From Sphingobium lactosutens DS20 (lineage in GTDB: Bacteria; Pseudomonadota; Alphaproteobacteria; Sphingomonadales; Sphingomonadaceae), in contig NZ_ATDP01000104.1 of NCBI RefSeq assembly GCF_000445105.1, positions 1 through 64,000 of the forward strand: DNA of 64,000 bases. The letters run 5' to 3'. The position numbers were made by a program, and so were the translations under genes. The notes below the pieces were generated by a model. That model was not told the origin of the DNA. It saw only the letters and a program-made list of their open reading frames with translations, and made no database searches. This document shows, piece after piece, positions 32,899 through 41,642 of this stretch (positions within the stretch are counted from its first letter, which is position 1; the number at the start of each line of letters is the position of its first letter).

Positions 32899-34056
32899 GT
32901 GGCGCTATTTGAATATTTCCCCAACTATATCTGGAACCTGTCGGTCGCGATCGCGATGGAAAGCGGCGGGCGGATCGGCGAGATCGTCGATATGTGCCAG
33001 CCGATCAAGGACGCTGCCGCCAATGGCGGAGACGCCGGCACGCCGCAATTCATGCAGGCATGGGCGGCCATGGGCGCAAAGCTGCTGGAACTGGCGGCCG
33101 AGGACGAAGCCAAGGGCCGCGCCTTTTCCGCGTCGAACAAGCTGGAGCGCGCGGCGCTTTACCTGTTTGTCGCCGAACGGATGCAGGGCCATGGCGCGCC
33201 CGGCCGCAAGGAAACCTACGCCAAGGCGCGCGATGCCTTCGACCGTTCCACGGCTCTGGGCAAGATCAACCGGGATCGGGTGGAAATCCCGCTGGCGAAC
33301 GGCACCATGCCCGCGCTGTTCACCCGCGCGCCTGGCGATGGTCCCAAGCCCGTCGTCGTCTATTGCAACGGCCTCGATAGCTGCAAGGAACTGCTCTATT
33401 GGTCGGGCCTGCCCGAAGCGCTCGCGCGGCGCGGCGTATCCACGCTGTGCGTCGATCAGCCGGGGGCGGGCGAAACGCTGCGCCTTCAGAACCTTCCCGT
33501 CGATCCGCACAGCGAAAGCTGGGCCAGCAAGGCGGTAGACTGGCTGGAGCAGCAGAGCGATGTCGATCCCAAGCGCATCGGCATGACCGGCATTTCGCTG
33601 GGCGGCCATTTCGCGCCGCGCGCCGTTGCCTATGAACCGCGCTTCGCCTCCGGGGCGGTATGGGGCGCCAACCACAATTGGCGCGAGGTGCAGGACAAGC
33701 GCATGGCGCGCGAGGGCGAAAATCCGGTCCCGCATTATTGGGCGCATGTTCACTGGGCTTTCGGCGCGAGCGATCAGGACGACTTCCTCGCCAAGTCCCA
33801 GGACATGAACCTGAACGGCCATATGGACCGGATCAAGGTGCCCTTCCTCGTCACCCATGGCGCGAACGATCGGCAAATCAGCCTGTCCTATGCCGACGAC
33901 CTGTATGACCAGCTTGTCAACTCGCCGCGCCGCGAAAAGGTGATCTTCACCGCGCGTGAGGGCGGGGTGGAGCATGTCGGCGCGGATAATATGTCCTATG
34001 GCCGCGACCTCATCGCCGACTGGTTCGCAGAAACACTGGATGGCGTAACGGGGTGA
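32899..34056 (+). CDS. Alpha/beta hydrolase with helical N-terminal cap (C-C hydrolase-like)
   Basis: 385 residues from GTG 32899, four bases after the dioxygenase. An N-terminal helical domain of about 130 residues precedes the hydrolase fold with VVVYCNGLDSCKE, nucleophile GMTGISLGGHFAPR, acid in VTHGANDRQIS and His in GGVEHVGADNMS. This layout is that of the FrsA/2,6-dihydroxypseudooxynicotine hydrolase group, some of which cleave carbon-carbon bonds next to a carbonyl. Following a ring-cleavage dioxygenase, hydrolysis of the ring-opened product is the likely role. Confidence 0.82.
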   Translation: MALFEYFPNYIWNLSVAIAMESGGRIGEIVDMCQPIKDAAANGGDAGTPQFMQAWAAMGAKLLELAAEDEAKGRAFSASNKLERAALYLFVAERMQGHGAPGRKETYAKARDAFDRSTALGKINRDRVEIPLANGTMPALFTRAPGDGPKPVVVYCNGLDSCKELLYWSGLPEALARRGVSTLCVDQPGAGETLRLQNLPVDPHSESWASKAVDWLEQQSDVDPKRIGMTGISLGGHFAPRAVAYEPRFASGAVWGANHNWREVQDKRMAREGENPVPHYWAHVHWAFGASDQDDFLAKSQDMNLNGHMDRIKVPFLVTHGANDRQISLSYADDLYDQLVNSPRREKVIFTAREGGVEHVGADNMSYGRDLIADWFAETLDGVTG

Positions 34057-34520
34057 GCAGCCTTGCCGCCCACATCGCACGGGAAACGGTGGTCAGCGCG
34101 GTCATCAGCGGCGCCATCAGCGCAGCCTTCTTCTTCGGGTTGTTCGGGCTGGATGGCGTCGTGCCGGTTCGCGGCTGGACCGGCTTTGCGGCCGATTTCG
34201 TGCCGCAAAGCGCGCCCGTCGCGCTGATGGCCTGCCTCGTCCCGGCGCTGATGGCCCGCCGTGCGATCAGGAGTGGGCGGCTGGGCGCGAGCCTGCGCCA
34301 CACCGGCATGGGGCTGGTGAGGCTGGCGCTGGCCTGCGCCGTGCTTGCCGCGCTGCTTGGCGGTGCGGTGGCATGGTTGTGGACGATGAGCGGGCTCGTC
34401 TCGCTCAACCCCGTGACTGCCTTGCTCATCAAGGTCGGCTATGGCGCCCTGCTCGGCGCGCTCGTCACGCGGCGCATGCTGCACCATATGCTGCGCCCTT
34501 TTCCCATCGCAAAGGATTGA
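34053..34520 (+). CDS. Hypothetical four-helix membrane protein
   Basis: 155 residues, GTG start overlapping the hydrolase stop (GTGA). Four hydrophobic segments are visible: VVSAVISGAISAAFFFGLFG, APVALMACLVPALMA, LVRLALACAVLAALLGGAVAW and ALLIKVGYGALLGALV. No family recognised. Tight coupling within the catabolic run suggests a role in uptake or membrane association of the pathway, but this is inference. Confidence 0.72.
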   Translation: MSSLAAHIARETVVSAVISGAISAAFFFGLFGLDGVVPVRGWTGFAADFVPQSAPVALMACLVPALMARRAIRSGRLGASLRHTGMGLVRLALACAVLAALLGGAVAWLWTMSGLVSLNPVTALLIKVGYGALLGALVTRRMLHHMLRPFPIAKD

Positions 34521-34526
34521 TCTTTC

Positions 34527-35096
34527 ATGGACTATACCCCTGTTCGCCGCGTCGTGACCGGCCATGACGCCGCCGGCCGCGCCATCATCCAGGAAGATGG
34601 CGCCGTTCCGCGCGTGCAGCGGATCGGCGGCGATATCGGCCCGATCTTCCACGAAGTCTGGAACACGCAGGCGACGCCCGCGCCCATCGATGCCGCATCG
34701 GGGGAACCGGCCGAATCGGGCATCATCCTGGCCCCGCCCAAGGGCGGCACCCGCATCCGCATTCTCGACATCCCGCCTGAAGGCGATGGCATCCGCTCGA
34801 TGACGCCGGAAGAGGCGCAGGCGCATTTTGCGGAGGTGGGCGCCGGCAGCGCATCCGCCCATCATGGCGAAGGATCGCGCCACGCGCTGATGCATCGCAC
34901 CGAAACCATTGATTACGGCATCGTGCTGGAGGGTGAACTGGTCCTCATCATGGACGAAGGCGAAACCACGGTGCGGGCCGGCGACATCGTCATTCAGCGC
35001 GGCACCAACCATGGCTGGGCAAACCGTTCCGACCGGAACTGCCGCATCGCCTTCATCCTGATCGATGGCGCCTTCCAGCCCGACGTGCAGCCCTGA
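34527..35096 (+). CDS. Cupin-domain protein
   Basis: 189 residues. A single cupin barrel in the C-terminal half: HALMHRTETIDYGIVLEGEL and GDIVIQRGTNHGWANRSD. One metal-ligand His of the usual pair is replaced, leaving His, Glu and a later His. Proteins of this type occur often in aromatic catabolic clusters; whether it is an enzyme or a ligand-binding protein is unknown. Six bases after the membrane protein gene. Confidence 0.82.
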   Translation: MDYTPVRRVVTGHDAAGRAIIQEDGAVPRVQRIGGDIGPIFHEVWNTQATPAPIDAASGEPAESGIILAPPKGGTRIRILDIPPEGDGIRSMTPEEAQAHFAEVGAGSASAHHGEGSRHALMHRTETIDYGIVLEGELVLIMDEGETTVRAGDIVIQRGTNHGWANRSDRNCRIAFILIDGAFQPDVQP

Positions 35097-35138
35097 CCTT
35101 TCGGGCGGCCATGCATCATGATTGATAAGGATTGACGA

Positions 35139-36104
35139 ATGCGCTTTGCCACCCGCCACAATGGCACTCCCGATGGCGAATTGCTTGTGATGAGCCAGGA
35201 TGGCCGTCGCGGGCTTCCGGCCGGGCCGCGCTGGCCCACGCTCCTCGCCGCTCTGACCCAATGGCCCCTGTTCCTGGAAGAGGCGCGCGCTCTGGCGAAC
35301 AGCCTGGCAGAAGGGCAGGGGGAAGCCATTGATGCCGCGTCGTTGCTGGCTCCCTTGCCGCGCAGCTGGCAATGGCTCGACGGGTCCGCCTTCCCCAATC
35401 ATGGCGATCTCATGCAGACGGCGTTCAACCTGCCGCCGATCGAAACGGACAAGCCGTTGATGTATCAGGGCCTTAGCCATCAGTTTCTGAGCGCTGTGGC
35501 CGATGTCCCCTTTCCGACCGAAGATGATTATATCGATTTTGAAGGGGAGTTTGCCATCGTCACCGACGATGTGCCGATGGGTTGCCCGGCGGATCAGGCC
35601 ATGGGCCATATCAAACTGGTCCTGTTGCTGAACGACTGGTCCCTGCGCGCGGTCGCGCCGGCGGAAATGAAGACGGGATTTGGCTGGATTCAGGCCAAAC
35701 CCGCCTGTTCGATCGCGCCTTTCGCCCTGACCCCCGACGAATTGGGGGATGGCTGGCGCGATGGCCGCGTCTGCCTGCCGCTGCGGGTGGAGGTGAACGG
35801 CGCGTGGTTCGGTCATCCCAACGGCGCGGCGATGGCATATGGATTTCATGAATTGATCGCCCATGCGGCGCGCACGCGCTCCCTGTGCGCGGGCACAATC
35901 ATCGGGTCGGGAACCGTATCGAACAGCGATTATGCCAGCGTCGGGTCGACCTGCATTGCCGAGCGCCGCGCGATCGAGATGATCGCGGATGGGAAGCCCT
36001 CCACCGGCTTCCTCCGGTTCGGCGACCGCGTCCGGATGCTGGCAAATGATGACGAGGCGCTGTTTGGCGTGATCGACCAGACGGTCTGCGCCGCATCGGT
36101 ATAA
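35139..36104 (+). CDS. Fumarylacetoacetate hydrolase-family protein
   Basis: 321 residues. The FAH fold is shown by DDYIDFEGEFAIVTDDVP (metal-binding acidic residues), HIKLVLLLNDWSLRAV, GFGWIQAKPACSIAPF and SLCAGTIIGSGTVSN. Family members hydrolyse or hydrate ring-cleavage products such as fumarylpyruvate, acylpyruvates or 2-oxopent-4-enoates. It closes the plus-strand run and probably processes the acidic fragment made by the preceding enzymes. Convergent with the GntR gene. Confidence 0.88.
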   Translation: MRFATRHNGTPDGELLVMSQDGRRGLPAGPRWPTLLAALTQWPLFLEEARALANSLAEGQGEAIDAASLLAPLPRSWQWLDGSAFPNHGDLMQTAFNLPPIETDKPLMYQGLSHQFLSAVADVPFPTEDDYIDFEGEFAIVTDDVPMGCPADQAMGHIKLVLLLNDWSLRAVAPAEMKTGFGWIQAKPACSIAPFALTPDELGDGWRDGRVCLPLRVEVNGAWFGHPNGAAMAYGFHELIAHAARTRSLCAGTIIGSGTVSNSDYASVGSTCIAERRAIEMIADGKPSTGFLRFGDRVRMLANDDEALFGVIDQTVCAASV

Positions 36105-36146
36105 CGCTGTGGGGGGGGCGGCCACAATCCGCCATCCCCGCCATCG

Positions 36147-36866
36147 TCATGGCAGCGGGGCGCTGTCTTCCTTCAGGAACGCCAGACCATCTATGGCCCG
36201 CCCAAGATGCGCCTGGATGGCGGCCTCCGCCTGCCTGGCGCGGCCATCCAGAATTTCCCGCGCAATCCGGCAATAGTCGTTGCGCCAACTGGGGCCTTGC
36301 GCATTGAGCACGGACCCGAACTGCACGCGAATAAGATGGATGCGCACCGTCGGCAGAACCCGGCTCAATTCGCTATTGCCGGCGATCGCAGTGATGGCGC
36401 CATAGAAACTGTCACGGGCAACGGCGAATTCAGCCTGGCTGATGGTGCCGCTGAAGGACAAAAGCGTATTGAGACAATGTTCAAGCCGGCCCCGCCCCTG
36501 ATGTCCGGCGGATCTGGACGCAGCAAGCCGAGCCGATAATCCCAACAGATTTTGTGCGACGACCAGCGTATCGATCGCTTCGTCGATACGCAGCACTCGC
36601 ACCTGCGCCCCACGCTGGGGCGTCAGTTCGACGACGCCCATGGCCGTCAACATGTTGAGCGCTTCGCGCACCGGCCCGCGGCTCAGTCCGTAAGCCGCTG
36701 TCAACTGCGATTCCTGCAGCCGCTGCCCCGGCTCGTAGCGACCGTCATATAATCCCTGGATAATGTCCCGGACGACCCAGTCGCGCGCGCTGCCACTTTG
36801 CGCCCTGCCTTGCTCGTCAGCCGCGATCCGGGACAGGGTCTGGCTGCCGTCAGGGGCGTCGATCAC
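36147..36866 (-). CDS. GntR-family (FCD subfamily) transcriptional regulator
   Basis: 239 residues from GTG 36866, which has GGAG six bases upstream; a TTG at 36887 would give a longer form. N-terminal winged helix GRYEPGQRLQESQLTAAYGLSRGPVREALNMLTAMGVVEL, then an all-helical FCD effector domain with metal-ligand-type His residues. Last gene of the acyl-CoA dehydrogenase-SDR-GntR unit. A matching operator lies at 39109-39123 in the divergent promoter region of that unit, so it likely represses it. Confidence 0.88.
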   Translation of the reverse strand: MIDAPDGSQTLSRIAADEQGRAQSGSARDWVVRDIIQGLYDGRYEPGQRLQESQLTAAYGLSRGPVREALNMLTAMGVVELTPQRGAQVRVLRIDEAIDTLVVAQNLLGLSARLAASRSAGHQGRGRLEHCLNTLLSFSGTISQAEFAVARDSFYGAITAIAGNSELSRVLPTVRIHLIRVQFGSVLNAQGPSWRNDYCRIAREILDGRARQAEAAIQAHLGRAIDGLAFLKEDSAPLP

Positions 36867-36903
36867 ATTCTGCTCCGCTGGTGCCAATGATGAAATCCCG
36901 GTT

Positions 36904-37686
36904 TCAAAGGCCGCCTACCGTCACAGTCGCCCCGCCATCAACAATGATCGTCTGCCCGGTGATATAACGCGCCATGTCGCTGGCAAGAAACAGGGCCGCG
37001 CCGGCAACATCATCGGGTTCGCCGATCCGCCCCAGCGGCGTGCCCGAAAGCGCCCGCGCGAGATTGTCCTCGTCTTCCCACAGGGCTTTGGCAAAATCGG
37101 TGCGGATAAGGCCCGGTGCGATGGCGTTGACGCGGACGCCGTGCGGCCCATATTCCGCCGCAAGATTGCGGACCAGCTGGAAATCAGCGGCCTTGGAAAT
37201 ATTATACGCCCCGATGGTGGTTGAACTGCGCAACCCGCCGATGGAGGAAACGACGATGATCGACCCCCAACCCCGGTCCATCATCTCCTCGGAAACCATC
37301 GCCGACAGCCAATGCGTCGACAGAAGGTTGTTGCGCAATATCTTCTCGAATTGCCCGTCGGATATGGACCGCATCGGTCCGTAATAGGGGTTCGACGCGG
37401 CGTTGCAGACCAGAATGTCGATCGTGCCCAATGCCTCGCGGGCAGCGGCAACCAGGGATTCGATATCCTCCTTCGACCCGATCGAGGCGGCAATGGCCGT
37501 AGCGCGCCCGCCTTCCCGGCCGTTGATCTCCTGCGCTACCGCATCACAGGCCTCCTGCGTCCGGGACGAAATGATGACATTCGCTCCGTTGGCCGCAAGG
37601 GTTTGCGCAATCGCCTTGCCGATACCGCGGGATGAACCGGTGACGATGGCGCCTTTTCCGGCCAGATCAGGGGTGAGAGATGGCAT
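36904..37686 (-). CDS. Short-chain dehydrogenase/reductase
   Basis: 260 residues. NAD(P)-binding TGSSRGIGKAIA, CNAASNPYYGPM, catalytic Ser in VVSSIGGLRS and Tyr-x-x-x-Lys in AYNISKAAD, ending in the family-typical YITGQTIIVDGGATV. Asparagine in LRNNLLSTHWL completes the tetrad. Likely oxidises a hydroxyacyl or alcohol intermediate of the acyl-CoA part of the cluster. On the same strand between the acyl-CoA dehydrogenase and GntR genes. Confidence 0.92.
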   Translation of the reverse strand: MPSLTPDLAGKGAIVTGSSRGIGKAIAQTLAANGANVIISSRTQEACDAVAQEINGREGGRATAIAASIGSKEDIESLVAAAREALGTIDILVCNAASNPYYGPMRSISDGQFEKILRNNLLSTHWLSAMVSEEMMDRGWGSIIVVSSIGGLRSSTTIGAYNISKAADFQLVRNLAAEYGPHGVRVNAIAPGLIRTDFAKALWEDEDNLARALSGTPLGRIGEPDDVAGAALFLASDMARYITGQTIIVDGGATVTVGGL

Positions 37687-37769
37687 AGGGGTAACGGTCC
37701 TCTAACAAGCGCGGCGGCTGGACAATGACACGGCCGATGCGCTGACGCGACGACCTGCCAGCGCCATCG

Positions 37770-39080
37770 TCATGCATCAAAGCCAGCCGGCTTGGGCCAG
37801 AGGCTGTCGCGGTTCATATGTTCAGCTTCGGCGAGGGTCAGCACCGTGGCATCGCCACCGGTAAGCGCGGGATCCGTCCCGTTGAGGCGCTTTAATTCCA
37901 TCTTGGCAATCTGGTTGCGATGGACCTCGTCCGGGCCGTCCGCCAGCCGAAGCAGTCGGGCATTGGCAAAAGCGGCGGCCAGGAAATGGTCGTTGCTGGT
38001 CCCGCCGCCGCCGAACATCTGTATCGCCCAGTCGATGATCTGCTGCGCCATCCGCGGGGCCGCCACCTTGATCATGGCGATTTCCTGCCGGGCTTCCTTG
38101 TTGCCTACCGTGTCCATCATATAGGCAGCTTTCATGGTCAGCAGGCGTGCCTGCTCAATCATGATGCGGGCTTCGGCTATCCGTTCCAGCGTCACCGTCT
38201 GTTCGATGAGGGGGCGTCCGAAAGGTGTGCGCAATTCCGCCCGGCGGCACATCCGCTCCAACACGCGCTCGGACAGCCCGATAAGCCGCATGCAGTGATG
38301 AATGCGCCCCGGCCCAAGCCGTCCCTGCGCGATTTCAAACCCGCGCCCTTCACCCAGCAGCATGTTCGTCGCCGGCACCCTGACATTGTCGAACACGACT
38401 TCGGCCGCGCGATCGGGTACGCCATAGAAGCCCATGACGGGCAAAGCGCGGACCACCCTGACGCCAGGCGTGTCGCGCGGGATGAGGATCATCGACTGGC
38501 GGCGATAGGGATCGTCGCTTTCCGGCTGCACGCGGCCCATGAAGATGAAAATCTTGCAGGCGGGGTTGGTGGCATTGGTCGTATACCATTTGCGCCCGTT
38601 CACGATGTAATCATTGCCATCGCGCACGATCGAACTGGCGATCCGGGTCGCGTCGGACGATGCTTCCTCCGGTTCGGTCATGGCGAAGCCGGAACGGATT
38701 TCGCCGTTCAACAACGGCTTTAACCATTGTTCCTTCTGTTCTTCCGACCCGTAACGGAGCAGCGTTTCCATATTGCCCGTGTCGGGCGCCGAGCAGTTGA
38801 AGGCTTCCGCCGCCAGCAGGCTGCGGCCCATGATTTCGCACAAGGGCGCATAATCGACATTGGAAAGACCATCGGGTGTCTCATGCGCTGGCAGGAACAG
38901 GTTCCACAGCCCGGCCTCCCGCGCCTTGGCTTTGAGCGTTTCAATCTGGGGATAGCTTGCCCAGGGGCCAAGCCGCTCCGCATCCAGATAGATTTGCCGC
39001 TCATTGGGATAAATATGCTCAGCCATGAAGGCCTTGATGCGCTCGGCCAATGCGGCGCTGCGTTTGCTGGGCTGAAGCAT
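37770..39080 (-). CDS. Acyl-CoA dehydrogenase, ACAD10/11-like group
   Basis: 436 residues from ATG 39080, which has GGGAG eight bases upstream; the longer frame upstream is not needed. FAD-binding [39 protein letters not shown], and the C-terminal [38 protein letters not shown] are typical of the ACAD10/11 and LvaC-like subgroup, which handles phosphorylated hydroxyacyl-CoA in studied cases. It faces an APH-family kinase gene across 136 bp, supporting that reading. Confidence 0.9.
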   Translation of the reverse strand: MLQPSKRSAALAERIKAFMAEHIYPNERQIYLDAERLGPWASYPQIETLKAKAREAGLWNLFLPAHETPDGLSNVDYAPLCEIMGRSLLAAEAFNCSAPDTGNMETLLRYGSEEQKEQWLKPLLNGEIRSGFAMTEPEEASSDATRIASSIVRDGNDYIVNGRKWYTTNATNPACKIFIFMGRVQPESDDPYRRQSMILIPRDTPGVRVVRALPVMGFYGVPDRAAEVVFDNVRVPATNMLLGEGRGFEIAQGRLGPGRIHHCMRLIGLSERVLERMCRRAELRTPFGRPLIEQTVTLERIAEARIMIEQARLLTMKAAYMMDTVGNKEARQEIAMIKVAAPRMAQQIIDWAIQMFGGGGTSNDHFLAAAFANARLLRLADGPDEVHRNQIAKMELKRLNGTDPALTGGDATVLTLAEAEHMNRDSLWPKPAGFDA

Positions 39081-39108
39081 AATCCGACTCCCGTGATTTC
39101 TCGTTGTG

Positions 39109-39123
39109 GATTGTCCTACAATC
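39109..39123. promoter_or_regulatory. GntR/FCD operator
   Basis: GATTGTCCTACAATC is a perfect inverted repeat with 3-base centre and matches the TTGT-N3-ACAA form of FadR-subfamily operators. It sits 29 bp upstream of the acyl-CoA dehydrogenase start and 94 bp upstream of the kinase start, in a region serving both promoters. The GntR encoded at 36147-36866 is the obvious ligand. Confidence 0.65.
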
Positions 39124-39216
39124 TGGCAGGTAAAATGCAACCGGCAAGCTGGCAAAATGGCTTGGGGAAAATTCAGGCGATGGGCCAGGCTAACTGTAGG
39201 GGAGTATGTGTCAGCA

Positions 39217-40281
39217 ATGTCCGCACAAGACGAAATCGCTGGGAAAAGGCCTGATTCCACCGACGAAAGCCATGTGTCCGAACGCCTTGATACGTGGCTT
39301 CAGGCGAATGTAGCCGGATATGAAGGTCCGGCGCGCCTCGACAAATTCGGTTTTGGTCAATCGAATCCGACATTTCGTCTGTCGGCAAAATCGGGCGAAT
39401 ATGTCCTACGACGAAAGCCATTTGGCGCGCTGCTTCCCAAGGCGCATGCGATTGATCGGGAATATCGGATCATCCGGGCCCTGCAGGATACCGACGTGCC
39501 GGTGCCGCAAGCGCTTGCCTATTGCGCTGATGCGGATGTGATCGGAGCAGAATTTTATGTGATGGCGTTTGTGGCCGGCCGCATTTTCTATGACCATCGC
39601 CTGCCATCAATGACGAAAGAGGAACGTGCGGGCATTTTCGACGCGATGAACAGGACCGTGGCGGGCCTGCACACAATTGATCCAGCTGCCATCGGACTGG
39701 AAGGATATGGCCGTAGCGACGGCTTCCTCTCGCGGCAGATCGCCCTATGGACCCGGCAATATCGCGCCAGCGAGGTCGAAAGGTCCGATGCGATGGAGCG
39801 GTTGATCGCCTGGCTGCCCGATCATATTCCGCCCGAACAGCCGACCCGTATCTTCCACGGCGATTTTCGGCTCGACAACATGATTTTTCATCCGACAGAG
39901 CCTCGGGTGATCGCGCTACTGGACTGGGAATTGTCGACCCTGGGCGATCCCTTGGCCGACTTCGCCTATCACGCAATGTCGTGGCGCGTCGGCGCGGACG
40001 TGTTTCGCGGCTTTGCCGACCTTGACCGGGCCGCCTTGGGCATTCCCGAAGAGGCGGATTATGTCCGCACTTATTGTGAACGCACCGGACTGGACGCCGC
40101 GCCACACTGGAATTTCTATCTCGCCTTCAGCCTTTTTCGCGTGGCGGCGATCCTGCAAGGGGTCTGGAAACGCGCCCTGGATGGCCAGGGCAGCAGTGAC
40201 GATGGCCTTGTGGTGGGCGCAAGAGCCAAGCCCTTGGCCGAACTGGGATGGCAGATCGCCAGCGCGTCCCGGCCTTCCTGA
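39217..40281 (+). CDS. APH-family phosphotransferase (ACAD10 N-domain/LvaA-like kinase)
   Basis: 354 residues from ATG 39217. Kinase-like fold: [22 protein letters not shown] (nucleotide-binding Lys/Arg), catalytic loop [13 protein letters not shown] with the Asp base, and [21 protein letters not shown] with the metal Asp. This is the group found fused to acyl-CoA dehydrogenases in ACAD10/11 and as LvaA in Pseudomonas, where it phosphorylates hydroxyacyl-CoA. The weakly placed AGGGGAG is 13 bases upstream. Followed by an enoyl-CoA hydratase gene. Confidence 0.88.
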   Translation: MSAQDEIAGKRPDSTDESHVSERLDTWLQANVAGYEGPARLDKFGFGQSNPTFRLSAKSGEYVLRRKPFGALLPKAHAIDREYRIIRALQDTDVPVPQALAYCADADVIGAEFYVMAFVAGRIFYDHRLPSMTKEERAGIFDAMNRTVAGLHTIDPAAIGLEGYGRSDGFLSRQIALWTRQYRASEVERSDAMERLIAWLPDHIPPEQPTRIFHGDFRLDNMIFHPTEPRVIALLDWELSTLGDPLADFAYHAMSWRVGADVFRGFADLDRAALGIPEEADYVRTYCERTGLDAAPHWNFYLAFSLFRVAAILQGVWKRALDGQGSSDDGLVVGARAKPLAELGWQIASASRPS

Positions 40282-40322
40282 CGTAAACAGATATGTTCAC
40301 GCCTGACAGCGGAGAGTTTTTC

Positions 40323-41120
40323 ATGACCCAGGATTACAAGAGCGGCGTCCAGATCCTGCGCGACGGCGCCGTCGCGACCATATTGATGAATCGGCCCGAT
40401 GCGGGCAATGCGCTTGATCTGGATACCAGCAGGGAATTGCTGGATGCCGCCGTTGCCGTCGACTGCGATGACACGGTCAGGGCCGTGCTCCTGGCGTCGG
40501 AAGGCAAGTTGTTCTGTGCCGGAGGGGATATTTCCGGGTTCGCGTCGGCCGGGGACAGGGTCGCCCAACTGGTGTCGATGGAAACCGCCTATCTTCATGG
40601 AGCGGTGTCGCGCCTGGCGCGGATGAACAAGCCTCTGGTGGTCGCGGTTCAGGGTTTCGCGGCGGGGGCGGGTTTCAGTCTGGCGATGCTCGGCGACATT
40701 GTGATCGCGGCCCAGGGCGCGCAATTCACCCTGGCCTATACCGGCATCGGCCTGACGCCGGATGGCGGTGCGAGCTGGCTCTTGCCAAAGCTGGTAGGCC
40801 TGCGGAAGGCGCAGGAAATGATCCTCCTCAACCCCCGGCTCAGCGCACAGCAGGCGCTTGAGTCCGGCTTGATCACACGCGTGGTTCCGGACCTGGAGCT
40901 CAAGGAAGAGGCGCAGCGGGTCGTACAGCAGCTGGCATCCGGCCCCACAAGGGCATTTGGTCGCGTCCGGGACCTCCTGTTGGACAGCTATGCCGACGGT
41001 CTGGAATCACATCTTGAACAGGAGGTGCGGGGCATCATGAACAGCGCAAATGACGCTGATTCCAAAGGCGCGATCGCCGCTTTCCTGGAAAAGAGAAAAC
41101 CCGTGTTCAAGGGAGCCTGA
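40323..41120 (+). CDS. Enoyl-CoA hydratase/isomerase
   Basis: 265 residues of the crotonase family. Oxyanion-hole segments GKLFCAGGDISGFASAGD and QGFAAGAGFSLAMLGDIVIAAQGAQFTLAYTGIGLTPDGGASWLLPKLVG are clear. In the second, the Glu usually found in hydratases after the glycine-rich loop is replaced by Leu/Thr-type residues, so isomerase or another crotonase reaction is possible. Operon with the APH kinase (41 bp gap). Confidence 0.9.
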   Translation: MTQDYKSGVQILRDGAVATILMNRPDAGNALDLDTSRELLDAAVAVDCDDTVRAVLLASEGKLFCAGGDISGFASAGDRVAQLVSMETAYLHGAVSRLARMNKPLVVAVQGFAAGAGFSLAMLGDIVIAAQGAQFTLAYTGIGLTPDGGASWLLPKLVGLRKAQEMILLNPRLSAQQALESGLITRVVPDLELKEEAQRVVQQLASGPTRAFGRVRDLLLDSYADGLESHLEQEVRGIMNSANDADSKGAIAAFLEKRKPVFKGA

Positions 41121-41127
41121 TTGGCTG

Positions 41128-41158
41128 CGCCGCCTTTGTTTCCATAACGGAGGCGGCG
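41128..41158 (+). terminator. Hairpin after the enoyl-CoA hydratase gene
   Basis: A 13-bp stem (CGCCGCCTTTGTT against AACGGAGGCGGCG, two G-T pairs) closes a 5-base loop 8 bases past the stop codon. A T-run is missing, so termination may need Rho. The rest of the gap to the tRNA at 41323 holds nothing recognisable. Confidence 0.55.
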
Positions 41159-41322
41159 TCTCCGTTTCAGCCAGCCATGGTGGGACAAGGGGGGGCTGGC
41201 CCCGTCTGCCGCGCCGGCGAGGGGTGATCGGGATTTCGGCTTGAGCAGCGCCCCGCTGCCTCAACTTCCGCTCGCACAATACAGCAATGAACCTGTCACC
41301 CCGACAGGATGTCAGGGAAAAA

Positions 41323-41416
41323 TGGCGGAGACGGAGGGATTCGAACCCTCGGTAGCCCCTTAAGGCTACGACGGTTTAGCAAACCGCTGGTTTCAGCCAC
41401 TCACCCACGTCTCCGC
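41323..41416 (-). tRNA. tRNA-Ser (anticodon GCT)
   Basis: Minus strand reads GCGGAGA, D-arm GTGGGTGAGTGGCTGAAACC, anticodon stem GCGGT/ACCGT with loop TTGCTAA, a long variable arm (GTAGCCTTAAGGGGCTAC), T-arm GGGTTCGAATCCC and TCTCCGC followed by GCCA-type end with encoded CCA. 94 nt, as expected for a class II tRNA. No island is visible at its 3' end within the preceding 200 bp. Confidence 0.95.
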
Positions 41417-41642
41417 ACGAATTTGCCCACCGGGAAAGGCGGGCAGTGGCTAGGGAAGGGCCTATAGCGAGCGGTTTGCGCCATGGCAACGGGTCCGCAT
41501 GACGATTTTTGCAGCCCCCGCCGGCGGGGATTCGATCCGGCCCGGAATCGACTCGATTGGCCGTTCGTTCATTGTCGTTTCAGCTTGGCGGCTGATACTC
41601 TACAGGATGATAGTGAGAGCGGATTTTCGGGGAGCTTCGGGC

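Noticed and set aside
33996..36125. 709-codon minus-strand frame
   Set aside because: Antisense to the hydrolase, membrane protein, cupin and FAH genes, which have clear motifs and ribosome-binding sites.
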